The position numbers and the translations under genes are program-made. The notes under the pieces were generated by a model. That model searched no databases. It was not told the origin of the DNA and was given only the letters and a program-made list of their open reading frames with translations. Positions 10,275 through 20,680 of a stretch of DNA of 64,000 nucleotides are shown here, one piece after another (position 1 is the first letter of the stretch; each line of letters begins with the position of its first letter). This stretch comes from Ditylenchus dipsaci (lineage: Eukaryota; Nematoda; Chromadorea; Rhabditida; Anguinidae), in contig SADC01001227.1 of the NCBI GenBank assembly GCA_004194705.1, positions 868,001 through 932,000 of the forward strand. The letters are read 5' to 3'.

Positions 10275-11462
10275 CAGGACTGGTAACCAATTTGGGGGTG
10301 CGGGGGTAATACCCCTACCCTTTACCCCCTCACTATTGATTACCGTCAAATTGGTTACGGGTTATAGGGTAGAGGGTAGAGAATAAGGGGGTAATTCTAC
10401 CCTCACCTCTAACCGTAATCAATACCGTATGGGGTAAGGGGTAGAGGCTAATCTACACACTATTGATTACCGAGTAAAGGGTAGGGTAGGGGTAAAGGGT
10501 AAACTATTGATTACCAAAATGGGGTTAGGGGTAACGGGTTGAACTACAGATTACCAAGGGGGTAAAATCAGGGTAGTTACCGTAATTCCTCTAATAAGCC
10601 GCCCCCCTGTGATTCAAAATCGTGTTCTTGGCATTGTGTTTTTGACCCATTTTTTGAAGACTTCTCTTTGGCAAATTACCCCTCAATTTGTAGCCAGTGA
10701 GATGAGCTACAAAATAGATGGTGACTTGCCTAACAGTGGTCTTCAAAACATAGGTCAAAAACACAATGCCAAGAACACGATTTTGAATCATAAGGGGCGG
10801 CTTATTAGAGGAATTACGGTATTGTACAATTCACCCAAACCAAAACTTATCGTCCTTGACAACCATGACAACCATCCATGACAACACACCGTCTAATGTA
10901 GGGTAGGGTTAATGTAGGTCGGTACAACTATTTCCTGCCGAAAAGGTAAAGCAGGGTCAAAGGGCGGAGGCAAAATAATTCGACTAAACCATAATCATGT
11001 CTACATTTATTCAACAAAGCCTCCTTTATTCAACAAAGCCAACAAAACAAAATTCAATGCATTTTTGAGCTTTCCGACAAAAAACTGGGTCTAAGGAGTC
11101 GATTTAGGCAGAGAAATATAACAAAAAACCGAGGGGTAGAATCTTTAACCACCCCCTGCAGGGGGTACAGATTTTATCTTAAAAGTGTACCTCGGGGTAA
11201 AGGGTAAAGTCGGTAATCAATAGTTGGGGGTAGAACTATTGATTACCGAGAGGATAGGGGTAGGGGGTAATACCCTACCCCTTACCCCCTACCCTTGATA
11301 CTGATTACCGAAATGAGGGGGTAGGGGTAAAGGGTAATAGGGGTAGAAACTATTGATTACCACCTAACTATGATTACGACTATTGATTACGGGTTAATGA
11401 AGGGGGTAAAGGGTAGGGGGTAGGGGTATTACCCCGTACCCCCACATTGGTTACCAGTCCAG
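10275..11462. mobile_element. Foldback element with GGGGTA / TATTGATTACC phrase-repeat termini
   Basis: The left terminus CAGGACTGGTAACCAATTTG and right terminus ...CATTGGTTACCAGTCCAG are inverted. Inside each, about 290-320 bp is made of GGGGTAAAGGGTA-type runs alternating with CTATTGATTACCG. The G-runs resemble telomeric repeats but are irregular, and the two blocks are inverted to each other. The interior holds a 240-bp MITE and no recognisable gene. Confidence 0.75.
10580..10819. mobile_element. Palindromic MITE, CCGTAATTCCTCTAATAAGC termini
   Basis: 240 bp with TA on both sides. The termini are perfect inverted repeats of about 28 bp and the interior arms (gtgttcttggcattgtgttt) also pair across the centre. 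Overlapping frames on both strands are shadows of the palindrome. Confidence 0.85.
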
Positions 11463-11472
11463 ATTCGGAATA

Positions 11473-11715
11473 CCGTAATTCCTCTAATAAGCCGCCCCCC
11501 TGTGATTCAAAATCGTGTTCTTGGCATTGTGTTTTTGACGCATTTTTCGAAGACTCCTCTTTGGCAAGTTACCCCTCAATTTGTAGCCAGTAAGATGAGC
11601 TACAAAATAGATGGTGACTTGCCTAACAGTGGTCTTCGAAACATAGGTCAAAAACACAATGCCAGAAACCAGTTTTTTGAATTTAGGGGGGGGCGGCTTA
11701 TTAGAGGAATTACGG
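11473..11715. mobile_element. Second copy of the palindromic CCGTAATTCCTC MITE
   Basis: About 90 percent identical by eye to 10580-10819, flanked by TA. It lies just outside the right edge of the GGGGTA foldback element. Confidence 0.85.
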
Positions 11716-11847
11716 TAAGCGACCCAAATCACCCCTAAACTGGTCAAACAAGCCAAAATAAATAGCATGTCACCACGTGCATAAAAGCCCAAGTGCTCCC
11801 CCCTAAGTGCACCCCCTCTCGGCGCCTTTTGAATTTAAAAGGGAATA

Positions 11848-12140
11848 AGGGCTGTATTGGTGGGGAAGGGAATAAAAGGGGGTCACTAATCATAGAGGGC
11901 CCACTAACAAGAAGATGTTGAACATAGTTTTGAATACTGGGGCTTACCGCATAAATAAACTCTGGTATGCATGCTTTTTCATGCATCCAGAGTCACTTTC
12001 GAGTGATTTGTGTCTAAGGTATGGTGGTGTGCGCATCTCAACTCCAAGCCCCCGAAGGGGGCGCAGGGGGCTTGAGAGTTAGAGATGCGCGCACTCACTT
12101 ACCTTAGACCTGATTCCGAGAATCAGGCTTGATCATAAAA
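11848..12140 (+). repeat. GC-rich hairpin family 'X', copy 1
   Basis: Begins GGGCTGTATTGG, runs through aagatgttgaacatagtttt, ctctggtatgcatgc, tcactttcgagtgatttgtg and gtgtgcgcatctcaa, and ends with gagatgcgcgcactcactta. At its centre is a perfect GC hairpin (CCCCCGAAGGGGGCGCAGGGGG). Four further copies are at 32285, 34695, 38165 and 42830. Confidence 0.8.
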
Positions 12141-12663
12141 TGTAAAGAAAAAAACCTAAAGAAATATAGATTAGACTAAAAAAATTTGCTCGGGGGAGAA
12201 GCGGGGGGAGGTGGCCAAATTTTTTGCGGGGGGCAGTGGCGGGGGGTGCGTGATTAATTTACAAGCCTCGGGACTGAAAATTTTTGAAACAGCAGTCTAG
12301 AATGAATCTGAAGGCTTTTGGATAAGGAAGGCTTTTGCGCTAGGGAGGCCAACCTTAGTATCTATGATGATCTTTTTCATTATGTGTAAAGTCAAAGCGT
12401 ACATTTTTTTGAAAGCCCTGTTTCTCAGCTACAATTTGGTAGATCAAACTTACTTTTCGGATAAAGCTAGAAAAAGTTATGATAATTAAACTAAAAGTGT
12501 CCATTTCTAGTCAAAGTCAAAGGAAATCTAAGAAAAATGGTTGTTTGACCTAATAAATAAGACTTTTTCTTGAAGCTCCAAAATCGAAGTTCACCTTTTC
12601 ATGCATTTTCTGAAAGCTCTTGCATTTATCTACAAAATGACATATCGATCGTTGTTTCGTGTG
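12141..12663. other. Non-coding stretch, no gene seen
   Basis: AT-rich, with a purine-rich GC patch at 12190-12250. No exon or element boundary is recognised. Confidence 0.25.
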
Positions 12664-14064
12664 GACACAGCAATGAGAAACGGATGAGTTCAAGTTGAAA
12701 GAGGCAAGAAATGGCCCAAAATAAGGCAAATAGAGAGGTTTTTGCTTCTTTCAACTTGAACCCATCCGTTTCTCATGGGCAAAGCTTTTCCTTGCTGCTA
12801 AAAGACTTCTTTTTGCTCCCAAAAGACTTTTTTTTGCTGCTAATTTTTTTTGCTGCAAAAAGACTTTTTTTTGCGCCAAAAAGACTTTTTTTTGCTGCAA
12901 AAAGACTTTTAGTGCTGCAAAAAGACTTTTTTTTGCTGCTAAAATACTTTTTTTTTGCTGCTAAAATACTTTTTTTGCTGCAAATATTCTTTTGCTTCAC
13001 ATGCCTTCTTCGCAGCATTTTTCACTAGAAATATCAATTATTATACATATTTTGCGGTCAATTCGTTTACAGTCAATGCGTCCACAGTCAATTCGTGCAT
13101 TCGCCAATTCGTCCACACGTCAATTCGTCCACAGATCAATTAATCACACTTTCGAAACCTAGGTAGTTCCTTATTCTCCAGGTGGGTCCGGCTGAACAAC
13201 TTAAGTACCGCCTAAAAATTTCGCGGCAAAAACCGACTTTTCATACACACTAAATCACTCAAGGCACTGCTCTAGGCATGATATAATTATATACATCCTC
13301 AATCTGAATGATTCCCTTAATTTTAAGGTCGACTACCTGGTACTTATGCATTTCGGGGGCAAAAATTAAATAAAAACTTAAATTTTGGTTGAATTTTTTT
13401 CCAAAAAATTGATTTTCATTTAGGAAGGTGTCAGAAAATAGCTTTACATCATTCTGAGCGTAAAAAAGTTACTTAGCAGATGTTTAAACACTTTTCTCAA
13501 ATCAATATAAAGTGCGCCCCCCCGTCCAAGTGCATATGTCGCGACTACCTTAAAGTGGGTACTGTTTTTTTAAATAAATAACCCAGGGTATTAAAGATTC
13601 TAGGTAGTCAAAACAGGATTTTGGTCTCAACAAACTGTTTTCAGCACACAATTTTGGGTTGAATAGCATGGTTTATTCGTTCCTAAGAAATAATGAAAGT
13701 TTTGTGGACAAATTGACCGCAAAATATGTATAATTATTGATATTTCTAGTGAAAAATGCTGCAAAGAAGGCATGTGAAACAAAAGAATATTTGCAGCAAA
13801 AAAAGTATTTTAGCAGCAAAAAAAGTATTTTAGCAGCAAAAAAAAAGTCTTTTTGCAGCACGAAAAGTCTTTTTGCAGCAAAAAAAGTCTTCTTAGAGCA
13901 AAAAAAAGTCTTTTTGCAGCAGACAAAATTAGCAGCAAAAAAAGTCCTTTGGGAGCAAAAAAAAAGTCTTTTTGCAGCAAAAAAAAGTCTTTTTGGCGCA
14001 AAAAAAAGTCTTTTTGCAGCAAAAAAATTAGCAGCAAAAAAAAGTCCTTTGGGAGCAAAAAGAA

Positions 14065-14073
14065 GTCTTTTAG
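14065..14073. repeat. Target-site duplication, left copy (GTCTTTTAG)
   Basis: Nine bases directly before the element start at 14074, repeated exactly at 16286-16294 just after its end. The site is cut from the foldback arm phrase. Confidence 0.9.
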
Positions 14074-14538
14074 GGCTGTATTGGTTTTCGACGTTATCTT
14101 TTTCAAAAAGCGCCAGTTTCAAAAATTTCCGTTTTCGGTTTTTTCCGTTTTCGGTTCTTTCCGTTTCGGGTTTTTCCGTTTTCCGGAGCTTTTTAGAATG
14201 TTTTCCGCTTATAGTAAGATGAGTTTGGGAATTTACATTTTACAGAGAAATGAGTTTAAACGTTTGAACTTTTGAGATAAATGAGTTTCGAAAACATAAG
14301 TTATAAAACCTATCCGTGTGGGCGAAAATTTGCTTGGAAAATTTCGGTATAAATCTCTTTTTGACCCTATACTCACGCATGTATATCTCCTTAAGAATTT
14401 TTGCAAAAATCAGTGTGGTTGAGATTTTGTTGATTTACTTAGTTACACTGTATTTTGAACCTAGTTTGATCGATACCCTTTATTGTGAACGCCCTGTCAC
14501 TATTACGCTGATTATTTTAAATTCTCAGGTGCGCAAAA

Positions 14539-15350
14539 ATGTCCAGTGAAAGTGAAGAGGAAGTCGATGTCTTTGTCGATTCAAGTGATGAGGATCTAGG
14601 AACTGAAAGCTCTGCACGAGGTATTCGCGTTGCTTGCAAACGTTGTGAAGGGGCCGTGCTAAGGTTCATTGACAGCAAGAGAAAGCAACTGATCATGGTT
14701 TATTCGGGTATGAAAATAAAAAAATTTGAGTTCTGTGTGGAAAATGTTTTCTCTTAGGATATAAGCTTCACCAACAATCAGCAGTCAGCATTCTTAACGA
14801 AAATCGAGAAATTTCGCATACAGAAGTCATCTTCCACTGTCTAGAGCTGAAATGCTTCAAAAGAGTGTGGACTAAACTTGATCCAGAAGAATCAGTTCCC
14901 AAATATCTATTCGAAACCACTGAAGGCCACAGCCATGAAACAGATTCAGTTCAAGTTGAAGTTGATGTCATCGTTGATAGAGCTCTGAAAATTGCAGAAG
15001 CCAATCCAATGGTAAATTATCTATTGCTAACGTTTCTGATCTCACTTGTTTTTAGGCAAGGAACCGTTCTATTTTGCGGCTGCAACTGAAGGTGTGTCCG
15101 AAGAGCTACTATATGCATTGGATAGAACGAAACTTTTCAAACGTTTGAGTGAATTGCGAAGGGTTTGTGTTCTGCCTTGTCTTTTATTTTTCACTAGCGA
15201 AACTATTGCAGAAGGTATTTCCGCAAGGCTTCACTGATCCAGCCTCATTAGTCATTCGAGAAGCATGGATGAAGCACGTTGATGGCTCGCCTTTTACGAG
15301 GTTTCTACAATATTGCAAGAAGCAGTGAGAATTTTCGACCGAAGCCAGCT
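14539..15350 (+). CDS. FLYWCH-like zinc-finger protein encoded inside a MULE-like element
   Basis: Exon 1 (14539-14708) starts at ATG and gives an acidic stretch MSSESEEEVDVFVDSSDEDL, then CKRCEGAVLRFIDSKRKQLI and MVYSG. Exon 2 (about 14758-15009) gives GYKLHQQS, then FHCLELKCFKRVWTKL and TEGHSHETDS. The ...GYxL ... C...LKCFxR ... HSH order matches the FLYWCH fold (Cys, Cys, His-x-His). Exon 3 (from about 15056) and exon 4 (from about 15212) give EGVSEELLYALDRTKLFKRL and KVFPQGFTDPASLVIREAWM, ending SPFTRFLQYCKKQ and TGA. One exon junction leaves the frame uncertain. The C-terminal domain is not recognised. The role may be element DNA binding; that is inferred. Confidence 0.6.
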
Positions 15351-15589
15351 ACAGATGAGCCTCGCCCGTGTTTCTCAAGCTGCATTTTCTCAACGATGGA
15401 ATCAGCCAATAAGAGCTCGACGTAAATATTTTTTACAGTGACCTCAAATTCTTTTTGTTTTTAGCGATGTTGCCTCAGCTGATATCGTAGGTATACGTGC
15501 TATTCGACGCCAAATAAGAGTGCCTCAGCAGTCAGCCAGTGGTGATGTGAATCAAGTGAGAAGGCGAATTCAATAATCTCCCCTGTTAT

Positions 15590-16070
15590 ACCAATTTGCC
15601 GTGTCCTGGTCTATTATTTAATGTTGATTATTATTGTTGCTTCGTCTTGATTCATGATGTTAAACGGTTTGGAAATAAATCTCTTTGATTTTATAATGTC
15701 TTTCTCAATTTTTCATAGGGCTTATGGCGAGAATAAAATTAAAAAAAATTATTAAACAAACGATCCGCTGATTTGGGCGATCCATGATCCAGTGATCATG
15801 GTTCTTTAAGTAATCTAGCTGTATAAATATGATCCAGCTTTATAATAAAAAAGAGAAAATAGCTACCTAGGTGGGTATTTAAGAACATGTTCTTTGTCAC
15901 TTTAAGCCACTTGAAACACTGACCAGGACAGCAATCACAAAAGTTAGCAATATGATTGCTAAAAAAAAGAAGTATATATGTGGTCGCAATAAGCAAGGTT
16001 ATTGTGAAAAGAGTGAGTAAAGACAGAAATCTCCGATGTTAAAAAATTTTCAAACTAATTTTTACGAAAA
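15590..16070. other. 3' non-coding part of the MULE-like element
   Basis: After the last exon-like sequence there are possible polyadenylation signals (aataaa near 15673 and 15733). No further exon is supported before the terminal repeat. Confidence 0.3.
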
Positions 16071-16285
16071 CAGAAAATTCCCAAGTTAATTTTCAGAAAA
16101 TAGAAAATTTTCAAAAAAAATATTATTAAAAAAACCGAAAATATCCAAAAAAAATTTTCCCAAAACGGTAAAAGTTCAACTTTTATCACCCGAAAACGGA
16201 AAGAACGAAAACGGAAAAAACCGAAAACGGAAATTTTTGAAACTGGCGCTTTTTGAAAAAAATAACGTCGAAAACCAATACAGCC

Positions 16286-16294
16286 GTCTTTTAG
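16286..16294. repeat. Target-site duplication, right copy (GTCTTTTAG)
   Basis: Exact copy of 14065-14073. The host foldback phrase (cagcaaggaaaagctttgcc) continues directly after it. Confidence 0.9.
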
Positions 16295-16344
16295 CAGCAA
16301 GGAAAAGCTTTGCCCGTTTCTCATTGCTGTGAACTTGGGTATCT

Positions 16345-16425
16345 GTCCACCACGTGGGATCGAACCCTCAACACCATTTTGGGCCGAAAAACGCGAACGC
16401 TTACGCACTGGGCCATGGACGCCAC
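16345..16425 (-). repeat. tRNA-derived element head (copy 4, -)
   Basis: The reverse strand reads gcgtccatggcccagtgcgt, then a B-box GGTTCGATCCC and cacgtggtgga. Same family as 9534. It abuts the right end of the large foldback element and stands about 210 bp upstream of the AFG1 start codon. Confidence 0.6.
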
Positions 16426-16636
16426 TCTTTCAAACCTAAATGGCTGTCTCCCTTTAATAACCCGCGCACAACCGGTACACTAAATTCCCGTTTATTTACG
16501 ACGAGAAAAGCCCAAAGTCGGTTAACCGAAAACTGAGCAGGCCCAAAAAACCCACACTGTGCAGTACGAGGGAAAAAATGCAAAATTATGATGTTTTCCT
16601 TTTCCAGCACTGACCCAGGCATCATTTAACACTTGG

Positions 16637-19121
16637 ATGGCGATTTATTATCCGCTGGTGAAAGGTAGTTGTTTTCGGGTTTCGATTTTGTTTAATTGTT
16701 TTAGTGTTTAGTCCTTTTGCAAAAATTTGTCAAGCGATACAGTACAACCGTGGCCTCTCCTACTTCCTTGGATGCTGTCCTTCAAGTACGTCAATTTATT
16801 TATTGGTCAGACTTGCAAACTTCTTGAATTTAATGATTTTTAGAGATATCAGATGCTGGTGCACAGCGGAGCTTTGAGTGATGATACTAAACAAGTCGGT
16901 GGCAAATCTACAGATTTTTTTAAAGATATGTCTTTTAGAAGGAAATCGTGACCAAGTTCGACTCATTACGCAACCGGCTATCCGAGCAGCAAGCTATCCC
17001 ATCCACATCACCTACTAATTCCTTCCTGAGGTTACTGGCATCCTCATTGAAGTTGAATTCCTACGAAAAGTCTGTTCCTTCTACTCCTGGAATGTATGAT
17101 TTTGCAAAAAAATCTTATTATAATCTAATTGTAGCTAATTCAGATATCTCTATGGTACAGTTGGTCAGTTACTTCAAGTTAAGCTTTCAAGAAAACGGCC
17201 GTTTGAAATTTTAGGTTGTGGCAAGACTATGTTGATGGATTTGTTTTACGAAGTTGCACCAACGAAAAGGAAAGAAGAGTTCATTTTCATGAGTTTATGG
17301 TTGGTTTGCTTCTTTTCAATATCAAATTCTGTAAAAACTACCTCTTTTAGGGTATCGTTCACAAGCGTAAGTTTGTAAAGTAAAAATTTACATAGGTAAT
17401 AAAGTGCTAATGAATTTTCAGAGTTGCATCAACTGAAATTAGATGGTGCTCCCACAAAGAGAAGCGGCGGCAAAGCATTTGATGTGATTCCGGTCTTGGC
17501 AGACATGATAATCGAGAAAAGCCAGCTACTTTGTTTTGATGAGTTCCAGGTCGAGATTGTTGGAATATAACTCTTCTAACTGTGGATGGTTTTAGGTGAC
17601 TGATATAGGTCTGTTCAGTTATCGAAATTGTAAATTTTCAATTATTTCATTTTCTAGCAGATGCAATGATCCTAAAGCTTCTATTCACAGAGCTCTTCTC
17701 TAGAGGACTTGTGATCGTGTGCACATCGAACAGGTAGGTTGTTTAATTTTTTCCTTTGAATTGAATAATTTTTCTGTTCATAGGCCACCAGATGATCTTT
17801 ACAAAAATGGGCTCCAAAGGTAAAATTTTCTTAATGCACTTTTGGTGTTGATTGAAATTCATTCAGGCATCAGTTCGTTCCGTTCATACACTTACTGAAA
17901 CAGAGATGCCAAACTGGTAGGTTAAATAATTCCTCAAATGTTTCCGATTAAACCCAATCTATTTAGTTTGCCTTGATTCTGGAAGAGATTACAAAATACG
18001 GAAAACCACTGAAGCCGGAACCTACTTCGTCAAATCAAGGGAAAACAGCGTCGATAGAGAACTAGACATCATATTCAAGAAGCTGTGCGTTCAAGAAAAC
18101 GACGTAAGAATTTTCCAAGATGCTCTAGCTGTAACCATCGCCATTTGCGGTGAGGTGTCAAGAAAACGTCCAACTATTTTTTGTCATCCTTTGCGCTTTT
18201 CTACACATTCCATTACAGTTGTTCGTGCGAAGACAATTCAAATTCTAGGAAGGGTGATAAAGATTGAAAAGTTGGTTGACATATTTGTTTTTATAAAATG
18301 TTCACTGTGTGGGTTTAGGTGTTGCGGTCGGGTCGCCGACATGGATTTCGATGAGGTTCCAGCCTTTTCACCTTCTTTCTATTTACACTCGACTGTTTTC
18401 AGCTCTGCAATCGTCCACTGTCGTCCAATGATTACCTGGCCATCTCTAGAGTCTTTCATACTGTCTTGATCAGGTAATTCAGAAAGGGTTTTGCCCCTAT
18501 TCATTCAATCGCATTTGTTTTAGGAATGTGCCAGTGTTCACCCGTCTTCATCTGAGGTGATTATTTAGTTCGTTTATTGAAAAACCTGTAAATATTTTAG
18601 TGAGTGCCGCCGATTTATCACACTGATTGACACCTTCTATGATCAAAAGGTTGGAAGTGATAAAATTGAATATTTTGTCATCAGGATAATGTATTAAGGT
18701 GAGGATTGTTTGCAGCGCTGAAGATGAAATAGGTTCGTTTGAAGTTTCTTTGGTATACGATAATGTACGCAGGATTTATTTGCATTGCAGAGACTCTATT
18801 CCGGATATCAGAGAATGAGGATGTTCAACTAAGCGATCATCAGAGAGTATGGCCTTAAATATTGTCGTCTCGGTCTATCCTAAATTTACCGTTTGTTTTA
18901 AGGTTCTTATGGATGACCTTAATCTCAGGGATAATGACGTAAGCACTTTTTTCCTGATGTTCCGTCATATGGGCACATGGAATAGTTCTTTTCAGGAGTC
19001 TGCATCGGCAAATGTCTTCAGTGGCTCCGAAGAAATATTCGCATTCTCCCGCACAATATCACGGCTAACTGAAATGAGATCGTCAACGTACTGGGCCAAC
19101 AGAAAGCCTTCTTCACAGTAA
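16637..19121 (+). CDS. AFG1L: AFG1/LACE1-family mitochondrial AAA ATPase
   Basis: About 17 short exons code for the whole family architecture. The N-terminus (MAIYYPL, then [20 protein letters not shown]) looks like a mitochondrial presequence. It is followed by [34 protein letters not shown] (Walker A, about 17165-17255), [36 protein letters not shown] (Walker B), [20 protein letters not shown] (sensor region), [63 protein letters not shown], then [19 protein letters not shown] and KPSSQ before TAA. AFG1 handles misfolded or surplus inner-membrane proteins in mitochondria. Introns are mostly 44-60 bp. There is one single-base frame break near 17262-17275 (before RRVHFHEFM), and one intron near 18275-18318 does not close in phase. 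Confidence 0.93.
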
Positions 19122-19170
19122 TATCAAAAATTCAAAATTTAATCTGTTTGTATTGTGCTTTATGATAATC

Positions 19171-19331
19171 TTATTTGATGGTGTAAAGAGAGCAGATATG
19201 CATAGACCCTTAGGAAAAAGAAGGAAGAGGTTGCGGCGTAGTGTAATGGTAGCACATCAGCCCGGACAGCTGAAAGCTGCAGGTTCGATTCCTGCCACCA
19301 CCATTTTGCCTCTTCCTTCCTAAACTTTTCT
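19171..19331. repeat. Segmental repeat unit carrying a tRNA-like sequence, copy 1
   Basis: The unit starts gtgtaaagagagcagatatg, includes ggaaaaagaaggaagagg, the tRNA-like core, then cctcttccttcctaaacttt. The purine block and pyrimidine block around the core are inverted repeats, so the tRNA-like part sits in the loop of a stem. Repeated at 19640-19792. Confidence 0.8.
19232..19303 (+). tRNA. tRNA-like sequence, anticodon position GGA, unlikely to be functional
   Basis: It folds as a tRNA by eye: D-arm GTGT AATGGTA GCAC, anticodon stem TCAGC/GCTGA with loop CCGGACA, T-arm GCAGG TTCGATT CCTGC. The acceptor 3' strand CACCACC pairs with the 5' strand only with mismatches. The loop lacks T33, and there is no long variable arm as a serine tRNA would have. 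It is read as a tRNA-derived relic. The GTAGTGTAATGGTAGCAC D-arm is more organelle- or phage-like than typical of animal nuclear tRNAs. Confidence 0.45.
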
Positions 19332-19503
19332 GGTAGCAGCGAGTGGTTCATCCAGCGGGAGGATGGTGAACAAAGTTCACAACATACAGTCCTATGATCT
19401 CTGGGGTCCACATGGGGTCTCTGTAGCTATCTGCTCTGTCTAGGTCAGTCCCTTTGCCTGCGAGGTGTTCCGCAGCAGAGCCTGCGAGATGTTTCGCAGC
19501 AGA

Positions 19504-19600
19504 AGAGAGTTGATGGTTAGCTCATAGAAAACCAGAGAGTTGATGGTAAGCTCATAGAAAACCAGAGAGTTGATGGTAAGCTCATAGAAAACCAGAGAGA
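19504..19600. repeat. 30-bp tandem repeat, 3 copies
   Basis: The unit is ccagagagttgatggtaagc followed by tcatagaaaa. Three near-perfect copies lie between the two tRNA-like units. Confidence 0.9.
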
Positions 19601-19639
19601 TGATAGCAGACTGAGGACAGTCTCAGAAAAATACGGGAG

Positions 19640-19792
19640 GTGTAAAGAGAGCAGATATGCATAGACCCTTAGGAAAAAGAAGGAAGAGGTGGCGGCGTAG
19701 TGTAATGGTAGCACATCAGCCCGGACAACTGAAAGCTGCAGTTTCGATTCCTGCCACCACCATTTTGCCTCTTCCTTCCTAAACTTTTCTAT
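19640..19792. repeat. Segmental repeat unit carrying a tRNA-like sequence, copy 2
   Basis: Direct repeat of 19171-19331, nearly identical including both purine/pyrimidine flanks. Confidence 0.8.
19691..19762 (+). tRNA. tRNA-like sequence, copy 2, degraded
   Basis: Same sequence as the 19232 copy except that the anticodon stem is broken (CAACTGA for CAGCTGA) and the B-box reads GTTTCGATTCC. It is therefore less intact than copy 1. Confidence 0.4.
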
Positions 19793-20125
19793 GGTGTGCC
19801 TTGTCTAGTCTTGATTTTGGCCTGGTTATCGGGCGGTCGGGCAGTGTGCCGAACTTTTCGTTCTTTCGATCTCTTAGAATCAATTCGAGTATAGCAATGC
19901 GAAGAAACCCGCAAATGGCTGTTCTAATACGATTAACACACCTCGATGGTCCCCAAACCAACTTTATTATGTCGATTGATCTGTAATTTGGTAATCTACT
20001 TCATGGTGAATATCGGTTTATATATCGTCGCAATAAAGTTATTATTGTCATTATCAAAGGTAGCATAGTTTATAATTCTTAATGAAAGGCAATCGTGCAT
20101 TGGTTGATTTATGTGGGACACGGAC
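19793..20125. other. Non-coding stretch, no gene seen
   Basis: Frames 19779-19961 (minus) and 19801-19986 (plus) overlap each other and show no family motif. The segment around 19890-19990 has an even base composition and could be a decayed coding relic. Confidence 0.2.
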
Positions 20126-20129
20126 GTTT

Positions 20130-20190
20130 GTGCCTAAAACCGTTTGTGTCTAAAGCCGTTTGTGTCTAAACCGCTTGTGTCTAATTTTTA
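20130..20190. repeat. Short phrase array GTTTGTGTCTAAAACC, about 4 copies
   Basis: Four degenerate direct copies of a 16-18 bp phrase (tttgtgcctaaaaccg, tttgtgtctaaagccg, tttgtgtctaaaccgc, ttgtgtctaa). No inverted partner was found nearby. It has the style of the phrase-repeat termini seen elsewhere and may be a solo terminus. Confidence 0.6.
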
Positions 20191-20672
20191 CATAACTTAA
20201 TTCATTTGTATTGTGCACTCCTACCCCCGGATACGGCCAATTGTTTCCGGCGCCGATTGTTCCGGCGACCGATTCTTCCCGGCTAGTATAAAAGGGACAA
20301 TTGTTCCCGGCATATATAAAATGACCGATTCTTCCCGGCTAGTATAAAAGGGACAATTGTTCCCGGCATATGTAAAATGACCGATTCTTCCCGGCGACCG
20401 ATTGTTCCCGGCTGGTATAAAAGGACCAATTGCTCCCAGTTTACATGAAAAACCCGTTCTAAACCTGTCAGTACTATAAGAGTGTACTCCCGCTTACAAA
20501 GATACGCTTCATCAATGCTTATAACTGACTTTATTCAAATTCAAATCTGGCCAAAGATCTCTAATCATTCGGAATAGCTTCAAATAGGTTGTGCGAGATT
20601 TGTTTTTGAGCAAGGCAAAAAGCACTGGAAATACCCATTTTCCTCTATTGTCCACACGAGCCGAACGCTCAG

Positions 20673-20680
20673 CCAGTATG
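20673..20680. repeat. hAT target-site duplication, left (CCAGTATG)
   Basis: Exact 8-bp match to 21331-21338 on the other side of the insertion. Confidence 0.95.

Larger units (their letters stand above)
14074..16285. mobile_element. MULE-like element with 9-bp target duplication, carrying a FLYWCH-type gene
   Basis: 2212 bp. Termini GGCTGTATTGGTTTTCGACG and CGTCGAAAACCAATACAGCC are perfect over 20 bp. Inverted similarity continues for over 100 bp through aaagcgccagtttc and a CCGTTTTCGGTTTTTT-rich segment. The perfect 9-bp direct repeat GTCTTTTAG on both sides fits the MULE superfamily. The interior encodes a spliced FLYWCH-like protein (14539-15350) but no transposase catalytic domain was recognised, so it may depend on a relative for movement. 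Confidence 0.85.
12664..16330. mobile_element. Foldback element with AAAAAGTCTTTTTGCAGC phrase arms (split by a 2.2-kb insertion)
   Basis: The outer termini CACAGCAATGAGAAACGG (left) and CCGTTTCTCATTGCTGTG (right) are inverted, as are the adjoining gcaaagcttttccttgctgc blocks. The left arm (12780-13060) and right arm (13705-14073, resuming 16295) are arrays of a 19-21 bp phrase in opposite orientation. They produce spurious Phe/Leu-rich or Lys/Ser-rich frames. The loop (13060-13700) holds a short CAATTCGTCCACAG phrase array at 13060-13140 and no gene. The right arm is interrupted by the element at 14074-16285. Confidence 0.8.

Noticed and set aside
10591..10881. Protein-coding genes in the 10591-10881 and 11484-11792 frames
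   Set aside because: The frames on opposite strands encode nearly the same peptide because the DNA is a palindromic MITE present twice.
10290..11460. Telomeric repeat or interstitial telomere
   Set aside because: The G-rich words are irregular, mixed with TATTGATTACC, and arranged as two inverted blocks with defined tips, so a foldback element explains them better.
12711..14275. Long frames rich in Phe/Leu or Lys/Ser (for example repeated FFLLLKDFF)
   Set aside because: They are translations of the AAAAAGTCTTTTTGCAGC phrase arrays on both strands and occur in several frames at once, so they are not proteins.
19232..19303. Functional tRNA-Ser (GGA)
   Set aside because: No T33, no long variable arm, mismatched acceptor stem, and it is part of a duplicated repeat unit.
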